In this document: in pieces, positions 54,591-63,234 of the stretch
How the letters are laid out: each line of letters begins with the position of its first letter
How positions within the stretch are numbered: position 1 is the stretch's first letter
DNA from: DATGZX01 sp035296965
Lineage (GTDB): Bacteria; Planctomycetota; Planctomycetia; Gemmatales; Gemmataceae
DNA: 64,000 bases
Direction: 5' to 3'
Assembly: GCA_035296965.1 (NCBI GenBank)
Contig: DATGZX010000355.1
Coordinates: forward strand, 1 to 64,000
Notes under the pieces: generated by a model
Database searches by the model: none
What the model was told of the DNA's origin: nothing
Seen by the model: the letters and a program-made list of their open reading frames with translations, nothing else
Made by a program: the position numbers and the translations under genes

Positions 54591-55472
54591 ATGGGAACAG
54601 ATGCAATGACGAACCAGCAGACGGGTAAAGGGAAGCGACCGGCAAGAACGATCGCGAGTCCGCGCGCGCGCCGGGCCATGGCGAACCTGGACATTGCTCC
54701 TTCTCTCGTGAGAGGCACGGGTCCGGCGGGCAGGATCGTGGAGGCGGACGTTATGCGCGTCCGCTCGACGCCGGCGCTGGCTCTTCCAGGAGTGGGCACA
54801 CCGCTGCCGCTTTCGCCGATGCGCCGGGCGGTGGCCCAGCGCACCGCCCAGAGTTTTGCCACGGTGCCCCACTTTTACCTGTGCAGCGAGATCGACGCAA
54901 CGGCTCTGGTCGACCTGTGCGACCAGCTCCAGCGCGCTGGGCAGAAAGGGACCCGTTCAACCTTGAGTGATCTGCTTTTGCGCGGCATGGCGCTGGCGCT
55001 TCGAGACTGTCCGCATGCCAACCGCATCTGGCAACGGGACTCGATCTTGCAACTGTCGTCAGGCGACGTCGGTCTGGTCGTCGGGTTGGAAGATGGCCTT
55101 CTCATTCCTGTAATCCGCGCGGTAGACACGCTTTCTCTGGCGGAACTGGCATGCCGGCGAGCTGACGCCGTTTCGGCTGCACGCTCGGGAAAACTAGCCG
55201 CGGACGCCTTGCACCCCTGCGCGACTTCCCTGAGTAATCTCGGGGCGAGCCGGGTCGATGAATTCACCGCGGTCATCCCGCCGCCCCAAAGCAGCGTTTT
55301 GTCCATAGGGCGTGCTGCCCCGCGGCCCTTCGTTATCGACGGGCAATTGTGCGTCCGACAAACCTTGCACCTGTGTCTCGCCGTGGATCACCGAGTGATG
55401 GACGGATTGCCTGCTGCCCGGTTTCTGGAGCGGATCATCGAACTTCTGGAAAAGCCGGCTGGCCTCGTTTAG
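54591..55472 (+). CDS. Dihydrolipoamide acyltransferase E2 lacking a lipoyl domain
   Basis: A 293-aa E2. Residues about 21-55 (ASPRARRAMANLDIAPSLV, RGTGPAGRI) are the peripheral subunit-binding domain. Residues about 70-290 are the CoA acyltransferase, with catalytic H267 and D271 in DHRVMDG. No lipoyl domain is present; it sits instead at the C-terminus of the E1 fusion immediately upstream. The start is either the ATG that abuts the E1 stop (54591) or the one at 54606. No E3 gene is in the window. Confidence 0.92.
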   Translation: MGTDAMTNQQTGKGKRPARTIASPRARRAMANLDIAPSLVRGTGPAGRIVEADVMRVRSTPALALPGVGTPLPLSPMRRAVAQRTAQSFATVPHFYLCSEIDATALVDLCDQLQRAGQKGTRSTLSDLLLRGMALALRDCPHANRIWQRDSILQLSSGDVGLVVGLEDGLLIPVIRAVDTLSLAELACRRADAVSAARSGKLAADALHPCATSLSNLGASRVDEFTAVIPPPQSSVLSIGRAAPRPFVIDGQLCVRQTLHLCLAVDHRVMDGLPAARFLERIIELLEKPAGLV

Positions 55473-55504
55473 GAAGGACGAGCGGAATCCGCTGTGGGCC
55501 GGCC

Positions 55505-56287
55505 TCAGAATTCTCTGGTGTACCCGGCGGTCCAGCCGCCGTCGACCGTCAGGATGTGGCCATTAATGTAGCTGCTTTCCGGCGCGGCCAGAAATAGGGC
55601 CGCATGGGCTATCTCTTCCGGCTCCGCGGGCCGGCCCAGAGGGATGTGGGCCAGCATCTGTTTGACAGAGTCACGGAACAAGCCGTCCTCGCCGTAAAAC
55701 AGCTTGCGCGTGCCCTCGGTCAACGTCGATCCGGGAGCGATGCCGTTGACCAGGATGCCGCGTGGGCCAAGCTCCAGGGCCATCGCCTTGGTCAGGTTCA
55801 CGACGCCTGCCTTGGCCGCCACAAACGAGCATTGCAAACGCAACGGCACTAGCCCGACAATCGACGCGATGTTGATAATTCGCCCGCCTCCCTGGTTTAG
55901 CATCACGCGCGCCCCTGCCTTGCTCACCAGGTAGACGCCGGTCAGGTCGACGTTGAGGATGCGGTCCCACTCCTCGCGCGGGAATTCGTCGATGGTGACG
56001 CGGGCCTTGAGCGTGTTCACGCCTGCGTTGTTGACAAGGATGTCGAGCCTGCCGAATTCACGAACGATCGCATCCATGCACTCGTCGATTTGTGCAGAGT
56101 TGGTCACGTCGAGCGCCAACGCTTTGCAGCCGGGCGCTTGGGCAGCCGCTTCCTTGGCGACAGCGAAATCGATGTCGCTATAAAGCACGCGGGCTCCGTT
56201 GGCGGCGAAGAGGTCGGCAATGGCCTTGCCGATACCGCGTGCGGCACCGGTTACGAGAGCGACCTTGCCGTCAAGAGTTACTTTCAT
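55505..56287 (-). CDS. SDR family oxidoreductase with Phe at the catalytic Tyr
   Basis: A 260-aa classical SDR. TGAARGIG (13-20) is the cofactor loop, NNAGVN the structural motif, and S142 in NIASIVG the catalytic serine. At the YxxxK position the sequence reads F155-VAA-K159, so the catalytic tyrosine is replaced by phenylalanine. The C-terminal GHILTVDGGWTAGY is normal. The residue change calls the oxidoreductase activity into question. It lies 42 bases downstream of the three-gene ART-like cassette and may share its transcript. Confidence 0.9.
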   Translation of the reverse strand: MKVTLDGKVALVTGAARGIGKAIADLFAANGARVLYSDIDFAVAKEAAAQAPGCKALALDVTNSAQIDECMDAIVREFGRLDILVNNAGVNTLKARVTIDEFPREEWDRILNVDLTGVYLVSKAGARVMLNQGGGRIINIASIVGLVPLRLQCSFVAAKAGVVNLTKAMALELGPRGILVNGIAPGSTLTEGTRKLFYGEDGLFRDSVKQMLAHIPLGRPAEPEEIAHAALFLAAPESSYINGHILTVDGGWTAGYTREF

Positions 56288-56329
56288 TGGAGAAAAACTA
56301 TTCCGATGGACGGATAAGCCGAAGAAGAA

Positions 56330-56806
56330 TCATTTGAGGGCATAGTAGCCTTGCAAAATCAGTCGTTCGTTGTCTTCCGTCGCCCCGAAATGCCGCAACA
56401 CGCGGAAATCACGAGAACGCTTGCCGCGATACTGCTCCTCGGCTCCGTATGGCGTGCGCAGTGTGATCAACAAATCCGTGGCATCCTCCATGTCGTAACG
56501 AAATTCGACGCGGAGGATCTCGCAGCCAAGCATGATTCGCCAAATCATGATCTTCATTTCGAGCGAGATCACGAAGGTATCGATCTGAAAAAAAGCCTTA
56601 CCCCGAATCGGATCGCTTTCCAGAAGCTCGAATGGATCGGGCCTCTCGCTAAACCGGCGCTCGTACTCGCATGCGAAGTCGTCAAGGTCGACGACTGCTT
56701 GGGCGAGCCTGCTCTCCGCGTCATCACCCCAATACTCCAGAAGCCAGGCGCTGCCGCTGACGTCGAGCGCCTTCCTGAGTCGATCTTGCTTGGAGGAATC
56801 GGTCAT
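56330..56806 (-). CDS. Uncharacterised protein, third gene of the ART-like cassette
   Basis: A 158-aa acidic, soluble protein that I do not recognise. It has no signal peptide or membrane segment. Features are an aromatic patch (SAWLLEYWGDDAESRL) and an acidic middle (AVVDLDDFACEYERRF). It overlaps the upstream gene by four bases (ATGA), so it is translationally coupled. Acidity and position fit an immunity or antitoxin protein for the ART-like gene, as an inference only. Confidence 0.6.
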   Translation of the reverse strand: MTDSSKQDRLRKALDVSGSAWLLEYWGDDAESRLAQAVVDLDDFACEYERRFSERPDPFELLESDPIRGKAFFQIDTFVISLEMKIMIWRIMLGCEILRVEFRYDMEDATDLLITLRTPYGAEEQYRGKRSRDFRVLRHFGATEDNERLILQGYYALK

Positions 56807-57222
56807 GCCGCCTCCGCAGGGTACCGTAACCCTTCGACGGAATCTCTGAAGCTGGCCGCAATCTCGTCGACGATCCTGCGCATGTCTCCGGTCAGATCAC
56901 CGCACACCAAGGTCAATGACTTGAGTCCGGTTTTAGCTTGGCGCCGTTTCCCAAGGATGACGTACAACATGGTGTTAGCGTTGTCTGGAGTTGCACCCTG
57001 TGCATCCCAACTCCTGGCCGCTTCCTCGTCTCGATAAATGAAGAACTCCGGCCCCGCCGGCCTGGGCAGCCATTGGCTGCTCTGCGCGGAATATGGCATG
57101 GAGTCCTCCTCGGCATCCTGGAAGACCAACTTCGGCCAGTGATGCCGCACGCAGCGGAAGATCACGTCCGTTGCCGGGATGTCATCGCGCACCCACAAGA
57201 CGACATCGACGCCCCCGATCAT
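56803..57222 (-). CDS. Uncharacterised protein, second gene of the ART-like cassette
   Basis: A 139-aa soluble, acidic protein not recognised. VDVVLWVRDDIPATDVIFRC begins a beta-alpha-like pattern, and FFIYRDEEAARSWDAQGAT and TMLYVILGKRRQ follow. It overlaps both neighbours by four bases (57219-57222 and 56803-56806). Its position directly after the putative toxin makes it the first candidate for a neutralising partner. Confidence 0.6.
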   Translation of the reverse strand: MIGGVDVVLWVRDDIPATDVIFRCVRHHWPKLVFQDAEEDSMPYSAQSSQWLPRPAGPEFFIYRDEEAARSWDAQGATPDNANTMLYVILGKRRQAKTGLKSLTLVCGDLTGDMRRIVDEIAASFRDSVEGLRYPAEAA

Positions 57223-57578
57223 AATTCATCCACCTTTCCAGTCTCTGCAAGACGCTGTCGCTTCCTATCAACATCATAGTCTACCGGCGAGTAAAAGATC
57301 CATTCTCCTCTATCGTTGTCCAAGGGCGTTAGATCTCCGATGTCATCGAAAGAAAATATATATTCGGTCTTTCGCTTGGGGATGCCAAGCCGCTTGGCTA
57401 GGTTCTTCGTGTGAGGAGGTAAGGTCGTGAAATAGGCACCAAAGGGATGATGCAGCCTCACCGGTGGTTGCGACGCGCGAAAGTGCCAGGGCGAGGACGC
57501 CCTTATACCGTTGTAACCGTCTTTGTCGGTGAAATGATTCATATTGAGAGAACGCTGACTTGGTCCATGATCCTTCAT
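57219..57578 (-). CDS. HYD1-type ADP-ribosyltransferase-like protein
   Basis: A 119-aa protein. NHFTDKDGYNGIRAS (H15) followed by HHPFGAYFTTLPP (Y49) and TEYIFSFDDIGDL matches the layout of the HYD1-signature ADP-ribosyltransferase toxin domain, where a conserved His, Tyr and Asp line the NAD site. The family normally forms the C-terminal toxin tip of polymorphic toxins; here it stands alone without a secretion signal. The ATG at 57578 is chosen for AAGGGA upstream, while the open frame beyond overlaps the dehydrogenase gene. Its stop overlaps the next gene's start. Recognition is by motif, not by search. Confidence 0.6.
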   Translation of the reverse strand: MKDHGPSQRSLNMNHFTDKDGYNGIRASSPWHFRASQPPVRLHHPFGAYFTTLPPHTKNLAKRLGIPKRKTEYIFSFDDIGDLTPLDNDRGEWIFYSPVDYDVDRKRQRLAETGKVDEL

Positions 57579-57667
57579 TCGTTCCCTTGAACGGGCAAAG
57601 CCTAGCGGGGCTTGGGCCATTATGGCTAGAGGATGGATGTCGGCCAAGGACGAGGGCCTGAACAAAG

Positions 57668-58669
57668 TCAGTGGAGAGCCGCGATGATCGCCTGCGTCAC
57701 CTCGGTCGTGGTGGCGTTGCCGCCAAGGTCGGGCGTTCGCGCTTGCCCCGCGCTTAAAGCGGTCTCGACCGCGGCCAGAATTCGCCGCGCGGGCTCTGTT
57801 TGGCCGACTGCCTCCAGGAGATCGATGGCCGGCAAGAGCAACGGCAAGGGATTGGCCCGGTTGGCGCCAATGGCTTCCCGGCTGCCGCCATGGAAGCACT
57901 CATAAACGCGCACGCCGTCGCCGACATTGATGCCCGCGGTGGCGCTGATGCCGCCAACGACTCCCGCTCCAAGGTCGCTGACAATGTCCCCATATAGGTT
58001 GCCCATCACGAGCACATCGAACTGCTGCGGGCGCAGGACCATTTGCATGCAGCAATTATCGACAATGATCTCGCGCGGCTGCAATTCCGGAAACTCCCTG
58101 GCAGTCTGCCTGAAGATTTCCAGAAACAGACCGTCCGCCATCTTGAGGATATTCGCCTTGTGGACGCAATGGACGGTCTTCCGGCCGGCGCTGCGCGCCC
58201 AATCGAACGCGAAGCGGAAGAACCGCCTGCTTGCTGCCTCCGTTACGACCTTGATGCTTTGCACGACACCTGGAACAATCTCGTGCTCCGCGGCGGCATA
58301 CAGGTCTTCGGTCAACTCACGAATAACCAGGAAGTCTACTCCCTGAAAGCGCGCGGGCAAACCACGAAGGTTCTTGAGCGGCCGGACGGTGGCGAACAGT
58401 CCGAGCGCCTGGCGGAACTGGACATTGCAGTTGCCCGCAGGCGGGCCTGGCGGGGAGAGCAGTGTCGTCTTCAGTGCCAGCCCCGTCTTGCGTACGGAAT
58501 CGAGCATCGGCGCGGGCAGGGCCGGTTCGCCGCGTTCGAGAGCGGGCTGCCCGGCAAGGTGTTCGTCCCATGCAATGTCCACGCCTGCTGCTTCGAGGAC
58601 ACGCTGCACTGCGGGCACCTGATCGAAGCCGGCACCGCCGCCCTGGATGAGCGTGATAGGCAAGCTCAT
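57668..58669 (-). CDS. Divergent isocitrate/isopropylmalate dehydrogenase-like protein
   Basis: A 333-aa beta-decarboxylating dehydrogenase relative. Substrate and metal residues persist (FRQ..., TVRP, IREL, DLYAA, HKANILK, the D-x-x-x-D of NLYGDIVSD). The nucleotide side is altered: the N-terminal GDGIGPE block reads GGGAGFD, and the HGSAPD-type NAD loop reads HGGSREAIGANRANP. It overlaps its paralogue upstream by four bases (ATGA). Either it uses a different cofactor or it is a partner subunit of a heteromeric enzyme. Confidence 0.82.
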   Translation of the reverse strand: MSLPITLIQGGGAGFDQVPAVQRVLEAAGVDIAWDEHLAGQPALERGEPALPAPMLDSVRKTGLALKTTLLSPPGPPAGNCNVQFRQALGLFATVRPLKNLRGLPARFQGVDFLVIRELTEDLYAAAEHEIVPGVVQSIKVVTEAASRRFFRFAFDWARSAGRKTVHCVHKANILKMADGLFLEIFRQTAREFPELQPREIIVDNCCMQMVLRPQQFDVLVMGNLYGDIVSDLGAGVVGGISATAGINVGDGVRVYECFHGGSREAIGANRANPLPLLLPAIDLLEAVGQTEPARRILAAVETALSAGQARTPDLGGNATTTEVTQAIIAALH

Positions 58670-59694
58670 GGGGCGCCTCCCAAGCCTTCGTCATCCTGCA
58701 AATTGGCGATGATCTGTTCCGTGATGGATGCCGTCGTGCCGGTTCCGCCCAAATCGCGCGTCAAGCCCACGCCTGCCTGCAGGGTGCGGCGCACCGCTTG
58801 CTCGATGCGCCGGCTCGCCCGCCGTTGGCCGATGTGCTCCAGCAGCAGGGACGCGGACCGGATCACCGCAGTTGGATTGGCCAGGCCTTTACCGGCAAGG
58901 TCGGGTGCGCTGCCGTGCACGGCTTCGAAAACGGCGTAGCGGACGCCGATATTGGCTCCCGGCACCAGCCCCAGGCCGCCAACCAGGCCGGCGCAGAGAT
59001 CGCTGATGACGTCGCCAAACAGGTTTTCCATCACCAGCACATCGAAGGGCGTTGGGTCGAGTGCCAGCTGCATACACAGGGCATCCACGTGCAGCTCGGC
59101 AAATTCGAGGAACGGATAGTCGTCCGCGACTTCTCGGGCGGTCGCCAGAAACAACCCGTCGCTCAGGGGCAGGACGTCGGCCTTGTGGCAAAAGGTGATT
59201 CGATGCCTGCCTGCATGGCGCGCCAGCTCGAAGGCGAACCGCACGATTCGCGCCGCAGCGTTACGCGTGACGATGCGCAGGCTTTCCACCACACCCGGCA
59301 CCACGTAGTGCTCGAGACCGGAGTAAAGTCCCTCGGTATTCTCGCGGACGACGACCAGGTCCACGTTTTGGTAGGGAACCGCCACCCCGGGCAGTGAATG
59401 GACCGGCCGAACGCTGGCGTAGAGGTCTAGTTCCTGGCGCAGGCGGACGTTGATGGAGCGGTAGCCTTTGCCCACGGGGGTTGTGCACGGACCCTTCAAG
59501 GCGACCCGGTAACGCCGAACGAGGTCCATGGTGGCTGCCGGCAACGGATCGCCGAAACGTTCCGCGGCTTCAAGCCCCGCGGCAGCTGCAATCCAAACGA
59601 TCTCAGCGCCTGCCGCCCGAACCACTTCTTGAGCGGCCGCGGTGACCTCCGGGCCGATACCATCGCCAGGGATGAGCACGACGGGAGTCGTCAC
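58666..59694 (-). CDS. Isocitrate/isopropylmalate dehydrogenase family protein
   Basis: About 342 aa with all expected residues: LIPGDGIGPEVT, VRLRQELDLYASVRP, VVRENTEGLYSG, HKADVLPLSDG, and NLFGDVISDLCAGLVGG with two aspartates. VHGSAPDLAGKGLANPTA is the NAD-type loop. It oxidatively decarboxylates a 2-hydroxy-3-carboxy acid, but isocitrate, isopropylmalate and tartrate-type substrates cannot be separated by eye. The GTG at 59694 is chosen because GGAGAAGAG precedes it; the TTG at 59748 is in frame. It is the first gene of the minus-strand unit that includes its divergent paralogue and the ART-like cassette. Confidence 0.88.
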   Translation of the reverse strand: MTTPVVLIPGDGIGPEVTAAAQEVVRAAGAEIVWIAAAAGLEAAERFGDPLPAATMDLVRRYRVALKGPCTTPVGKGYRSINVRLRQELDLYASVRPVHSLPGVAVPYQNVDLVVVRENTEGLYSGLEHYVVPGVVESLRIVTRNAAARIVRFAFELARHAGRHRITFCHKADVLPLSDGLFLATAREVADDYPFLEFAELHVDALCMQLALDPTPFDVLVMENLFGDVISDLCAGLVGGLGLVPGANIGVRYAVFEAVHGSAPDLAGKGLANPTAVIRSASLLLEHIGQRRASRRIEQAVRRTLQAGVGLTRDLGGTGTTASITEQIIANLQDDEGLGGAP

Positions 59695-59839
59695 GGAACT
59701 CTTCTCCGGAGAAAAAGCGAGTATCCATTCAGCGTGCGAATCTGGCAAACAATTGTCAAGTGTTCGGAAAGTGCTGGCTGCCGGGGCGCGGACAGGGGCA
59801 CCATTGCGACCGGTAATTCGGATTGTCTAACTTAGGAAT

Positions 59840-59851
59840 TAGGTTAACCTA
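59840..59851. promoter_or_regulatory. Candidate DtxR/MntR-type operator before the Nramp gene
   Basis: TAGGTTAACCTA is a perfect 12-bp palindrome that resembles half-sites of DtxR-family boxes (TTAGGTTA...CTAACCTAA). It lies about 66-77 bases upstream of a metal transporter gene, where a manganese or iron repressor would be expected to bind. Confidence 0.5.
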
Positions 59852-59916
59852 TGAATGACGACCGCAAAGATTGAGGGGAAGCGCGTGCGGGCCTTGAACT
59901 GCTTTGGATCCAACCT

Positions 59917-61884
59917 GTGAATTCCAAACTTCAACTCATGGACGGGAACCATCACTCGCTGGAGGACATCCATGCCTCCGTGCCGATTCCGGCAGGGGTC
60001 TGGAAGCGATTCCTGGCGTTTTCGGGGCCTGCCTTCCTGATCAGCGTCGGCTACATGGATCCCGGCAACTGGGGGACCGACATTGAAGCCGGTTCCAAGT
60101 TTGGCTACCAGCTGATGTGGGTGCTGCTCCTGTCCAACTTCATGGCCGTGTTACTGCAAACACTCGCGGCGCGACTGGGAGTGGTGACAGGACGGGACCT
60201 GGCGCAGGCTTGCCGGGAGTATTATCCCCGCCCGGCCACTTTCGCCTTGTGGGTCCTTTGCGAGATCGCCATCGCTGCCTGCGATCTTGCCGAAGTGATC
60301 GGCACCGTCATTGCGCTGAAGCTCCTCTTCGGTTTGGCCTACATCTATGGCCTTGGCATCGCTGCGGCGGATACCTTCCTCCTGCTGGCCTTGCAGCGCC
60401 GGGGTGTGCGCCTCCTTGAACTGGCGACTCTTGGTCTGATTGGGATCATCGCCGGCAGCTTCTGCATCGAAATCTTTCTGGCACGGCCGGACATTGCCGC
60501 GGTCCTGCGTGGTTTTGTGCCCGGACTCGATCCCGCTCACGTGAAGGATAGTTTGTACGTGGCGATCGGCATCGTGGGCGCCACGGTGATGCCCCATAAC
60601 CTGTACTTGCATTCGGCCCTGGTGCAAACGCGATCGTTTCCCAACTCCACCCCGGGCAAGGCGCTAGCTTGCCGCTACAACTTCCTCGATTCCATGCTCG
60701 CGCTGAACGGCGCCTTCTTCGTCAACGCAGCAATCCTGATCCTCTCGGTTTCGACATTCTTCTTGCACAACCACGAGGTGGAAACGCTGACGGACGCCCA
60801 CCAGCTGCTCGGCACGGTGTGGGGGACGGCAATGGCGGGCATACTCTTTGCCGTGGCCCTTCTTGCCTCGGGACAAAGCTCCACCCTGACCGGTACACTT
60901 GCCGGCCAGGTGGTGATGGAAGGGTTTGTGCATCTCCGCGTGCGCCCGTGGGCCCGGCGGCTGCTCACTCGTCTTCTGGCCATCGTGCCGGCGATGATTG
61001 CCATTGCCGTGGGAGGTAACGAGGCCCTATGGGGCACAGAGGCGGTAGATCAGCGCTTGTTGAGCCTCTTGATCCTCAGCCAGGTCGTGCTCAGCTTTCA
61101 GCTTCCCTTCGCCATCTTGCCTCTCGTGCAGTTCACGAGCGACCCGAGGCAGATGGGCGTATTCGCCAACCGCAGCTGGGTGAAAGCTTTGGCCTGGATT
61201 TGCGCCCTGATCGTGATCGGCTTCAACGCCGTGTACCTTTGGCTGCAAATGGATAAGTGGGCGGAAGGAGTGGAGAACCCGCTGTGGATCTACGGCAGCG
61301 TCGGTTCTGTTGGCCTGTTGTTGGCCGGATTCCTCGGGTGGATCGCGGTCTATCCGCTGTGGGCGGGCCGGCGTGAGACCCGGCTGGAGCCGATCATTCC
61401 CGAACTACCGGGCGTCAGACATCGTCGCATCGGCGTGGCCGTGGAGTTCGAGGGCGCCGACAATGCGGTCCTGGCGCAGGCAGCTGCCCTGGCGCGCTCG
61501 TACGGGGCCGAATTAATCGCCGTGCATGTTGTCGAGGGCTTGGCCGCTGCTTACTATGGTCCAGCCGCCGATGACCGTGAAAGCCGCAATGATCGCCTGC
61601 GCATGGATCAACTGGTGGCGCATCTCCGGGCAGATGGACTCAAGGCTGATGGCGTGCTTGGCTACGGCGCCCCCGCCGAGGAGCTGGTGCGCATCGCTCA
61701 GGAACGAAACTTCGATTTACTGGTCCTTGGCACGCACGGCCACCGCTTCTTTGCCGACCTTGCTCTGGGGCAGACCGTTTCTCCTGTCTTGCACCGCTTG
61801 AAGATTCCCGTGCTGGTAGTTCCCTCGGGAGCTAGTAGCGCGCCGACCTTTCCCGGCGAGGACGGTGCCGGGCCGGTGCGTTAA
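59917..61884 (+). CDS. Nramp divalent metal transporter fused to a UspA domain
   Basis: A 655-aa protein. Residues about 30-490 form an Nramp (MntH-type) Mn/Fe:proton symporter with roughly 11 helices. GYMDPGNWGTDIEAG is the helix 1 metal motif, and VGATVMPHNLYLHSALVQ holds the helix 6 MPH motif. Residues about 505-640 form a universal stress protein domain (RRIGVAVEFEGADNAVLAQA) with the ATP-binding pattern GTHGHRFFADLALGQT. The cytoplasmic Usp part may sense nucleotide state to tune transport. GTG 59917 and ATG 59938 are both possible starts; neither has a clear RBS. Confidence 0.93.
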   Translation: MNSKLQLMDGNHHSLEDIHASVPIPAGVWKRFLAFSGPAFLISVGYMDPGNWGTDIEAGSKFGYQLMWVLLLSNFMAVLLQTLAARLGVVTGRDLAQACREYYPRPATFALWVLCEIAIAACDLAEVIGTVIALKLLFGLAYIYGLGIAAADTFLLLALQRRGVRLLELATLGLIGIIAGSFCIEIFLARPDIAAVLRGFVPGLDPAHVKDSLYVAIGIVGATVMPHNLYLHSALVQTRSFPNSTPGKALACRYNFLDSMLALNGAFFVNAAILILSVSTFFLHNHEVETLTDAHQLLGTVWGTAMAGILFAVALLASGQSSTLTGTLAGQVVMEGFVHLRVRPWARRLLTRLLAIVPAMIAIAVGGNEALWGTEAVDQRLLSLLILSQVVLSFQLPFAILPLVQFTSDPRQMGVFANRSWVKALAWICALIVIGFNAVYLWLQMDKWAEGVENPLWIYGSVGSVGLLLAGFLGWIAVYPLWAGRRETRLEPIIPELPGVRHRRIGVAVEFEGADNAVLAQAAALARSYGAELIAVHVVEGLAAAYYGPAADDRESRNDRLRMDQLVAHLRADGLKADGVLGYGAPAEELVRIAQERNFDLLVLGTHGHRFFADLALGQTVSPVLHRLKIPVLVVPSGASSAPTFPGEDGAGPVR

Positions 61885-62010
61885 TACAGTAACTGGAACG
61901 CGACCATCCGAAGTTGCGGTATAAATGAGGCAGGCGTTACCATCGATGGTGACGCGTTGCCTGGAAAGTAGCGGCGCGCGAGCCCGATTGTGCGGTTGAG
62001 GACGCGAACC

Positions 62011-63234
62011 ATGCTGAGCACCGGAAGTACGGATTTCGGCAGGAAAATGACGCGCCGCGACTTTCTCCGCGCCGGCACAGTCGGCGCGGCGACCGTTGGT
62101 TTATCGCTCGCCGACCTGGCGCACCTCGAACGTGCCAGGGCATCCACGCGCGGTCGAGAGGTCAACTGTATTATCCTGTTCCTGGTCGGTGGTCCAGGTC
62201 ATCTCGATACCTGGGACTTGAAGCCGGCGGCGCCAAGCGACGTTCGAGGTCCATTCCGGCCGATTCACACCAATGTACCCGGAGTGCACCTTTGCGAGCA
62301 CTTTCCGCTTATGGCGAAGATGGCTGACCGGTATACCCTCATTAGATCGGTCCACCATGAGGCGGCCGCGGTCCACGAAACCGGCCAGCAGATGATGCAG
62401 ACGGGCTTCCTGTTTCCGAGCGGCCAGGAGTGCCCGCACTATGGCAGTGTGATGTCCTACCTGTGCGGCCCTCGCTCAAGTGCCCTGCCGCCATTCCTGG
62501 TCTTGCCCGGGCCGATTGGCAATACCGGCGTCAGCGTCAGCCACGGCCAAGGCGCCGGTTACCTGGGCGTCGAGCATGAGCCGTTTTTTCCAAACGGGAC
62601 AGTGGGACAGAACTCGGGGACCTCTGTGGAGTCGGAACCGCTGCGCAAGGCGTTCGATGTCAGCGCAGAGCTGAATCGGGATCGCTACGGCGCCAGTACG
62701 TTCGGACAATCGTGCCTGTTGGCCAGAAGGCTCGTGGAGCAGGGCGTCCGACTGGTAACCGTTAACATGGCAACTACAGTCTATAACGAGATCACCTGGG
62801 ATTGCCACAAAGACGGCGGAGCGCTCGACACCGGGTTGGATGACTACAAAAACACCTTGTGCCCGATTTTTGACCAGGCTTATACAAGCCTTCTCGACGA
62901 TCTCCAGATGCGCGGCATGCTTGAGAGCACTTTGGTTGTTGCCATGGGTGAATTCGGACGAACACCTTATCTGAATGCGCGCGGCGGCCGGGACCATTGG
63001 CCGGGTTGCTGGACCATTTTGTTTGCGGGCGGTGGCGTCAAGGGAGGTCAGGTGATCGGATCATCCGACTGGATAGGCTCCGAGCCCAAGGACAGACCTG
63101 TGTGTCCCGCTGAAGTGGCCGCGTCGATCTACACCGCGCTGGGAATCGATCTGGACAGAAGGCTTCCCGGGTCGGACCATCGGCCGCTGCCGCTGGTCCT
63201 TGCTCCGACCATCCAGGAGCTTTTCCAGGGCTAG
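62011..63234 (+). CDS. DUF1501 protein, Tat-exported (second copy)
   Basis: A 407-aa DUF1501 protein. The signal MTRRDFLRAGTVGAATVGLS is twin-arginine. CIILFLVGGPGHLDTWDLKP is the family motif. FPLMAKMADRYTLIRSVHHE, ITWDCHKDGGALDTGLDDY, VVAMGEFGRTPYLNARGGRD and HWPGCWTILFAGGGVKGG follow in the order expected. It has no adjacent DUF1549 partner, unlike the gene at 46638. ATG 62011 has GAGG about nine bases upstream; ATG 62047 directly before the Tat motif is an alternative. The same ~290-bp repeat as after the first DUF1501 gene begins at its stop codon. Confidence 0.92.
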   Translation: MLSTGSTDFGRKMTRRDFLRAGTVGAATVGLSLADLAHLERARASTRGREVNCIILFLVGGPGHLDTWDLKPAAPSDVRGPFRPIHTNVPGVHLCEHFPLMAKMADRYTLIRSVHHEAAAVHETGQQMMQTGFLFPSGQECPHYGSVMSYLCGPRSSALPPFLVLPGPIGNTGVSVSHGQGAGYLGVEHEPFFPNGTVGQNSGTSVESEPLRKAFDVSAELNRDRYGASTFGQSCLLARRLVEQGVRLVTVNMATTVYNEITWDCHKDGGALDTGLDDYKNTLCPIFDQAYTSLLDDLQMRGMLESTLVVAMGEFGRTPYLNARGGRDHWPGCWTILFAGGGVKGGQVIGSSDWIGSEPKDRPVCPAEVAASIYTALGIDLDRRLPGSDHRPLPLVLAPTIQELFQG

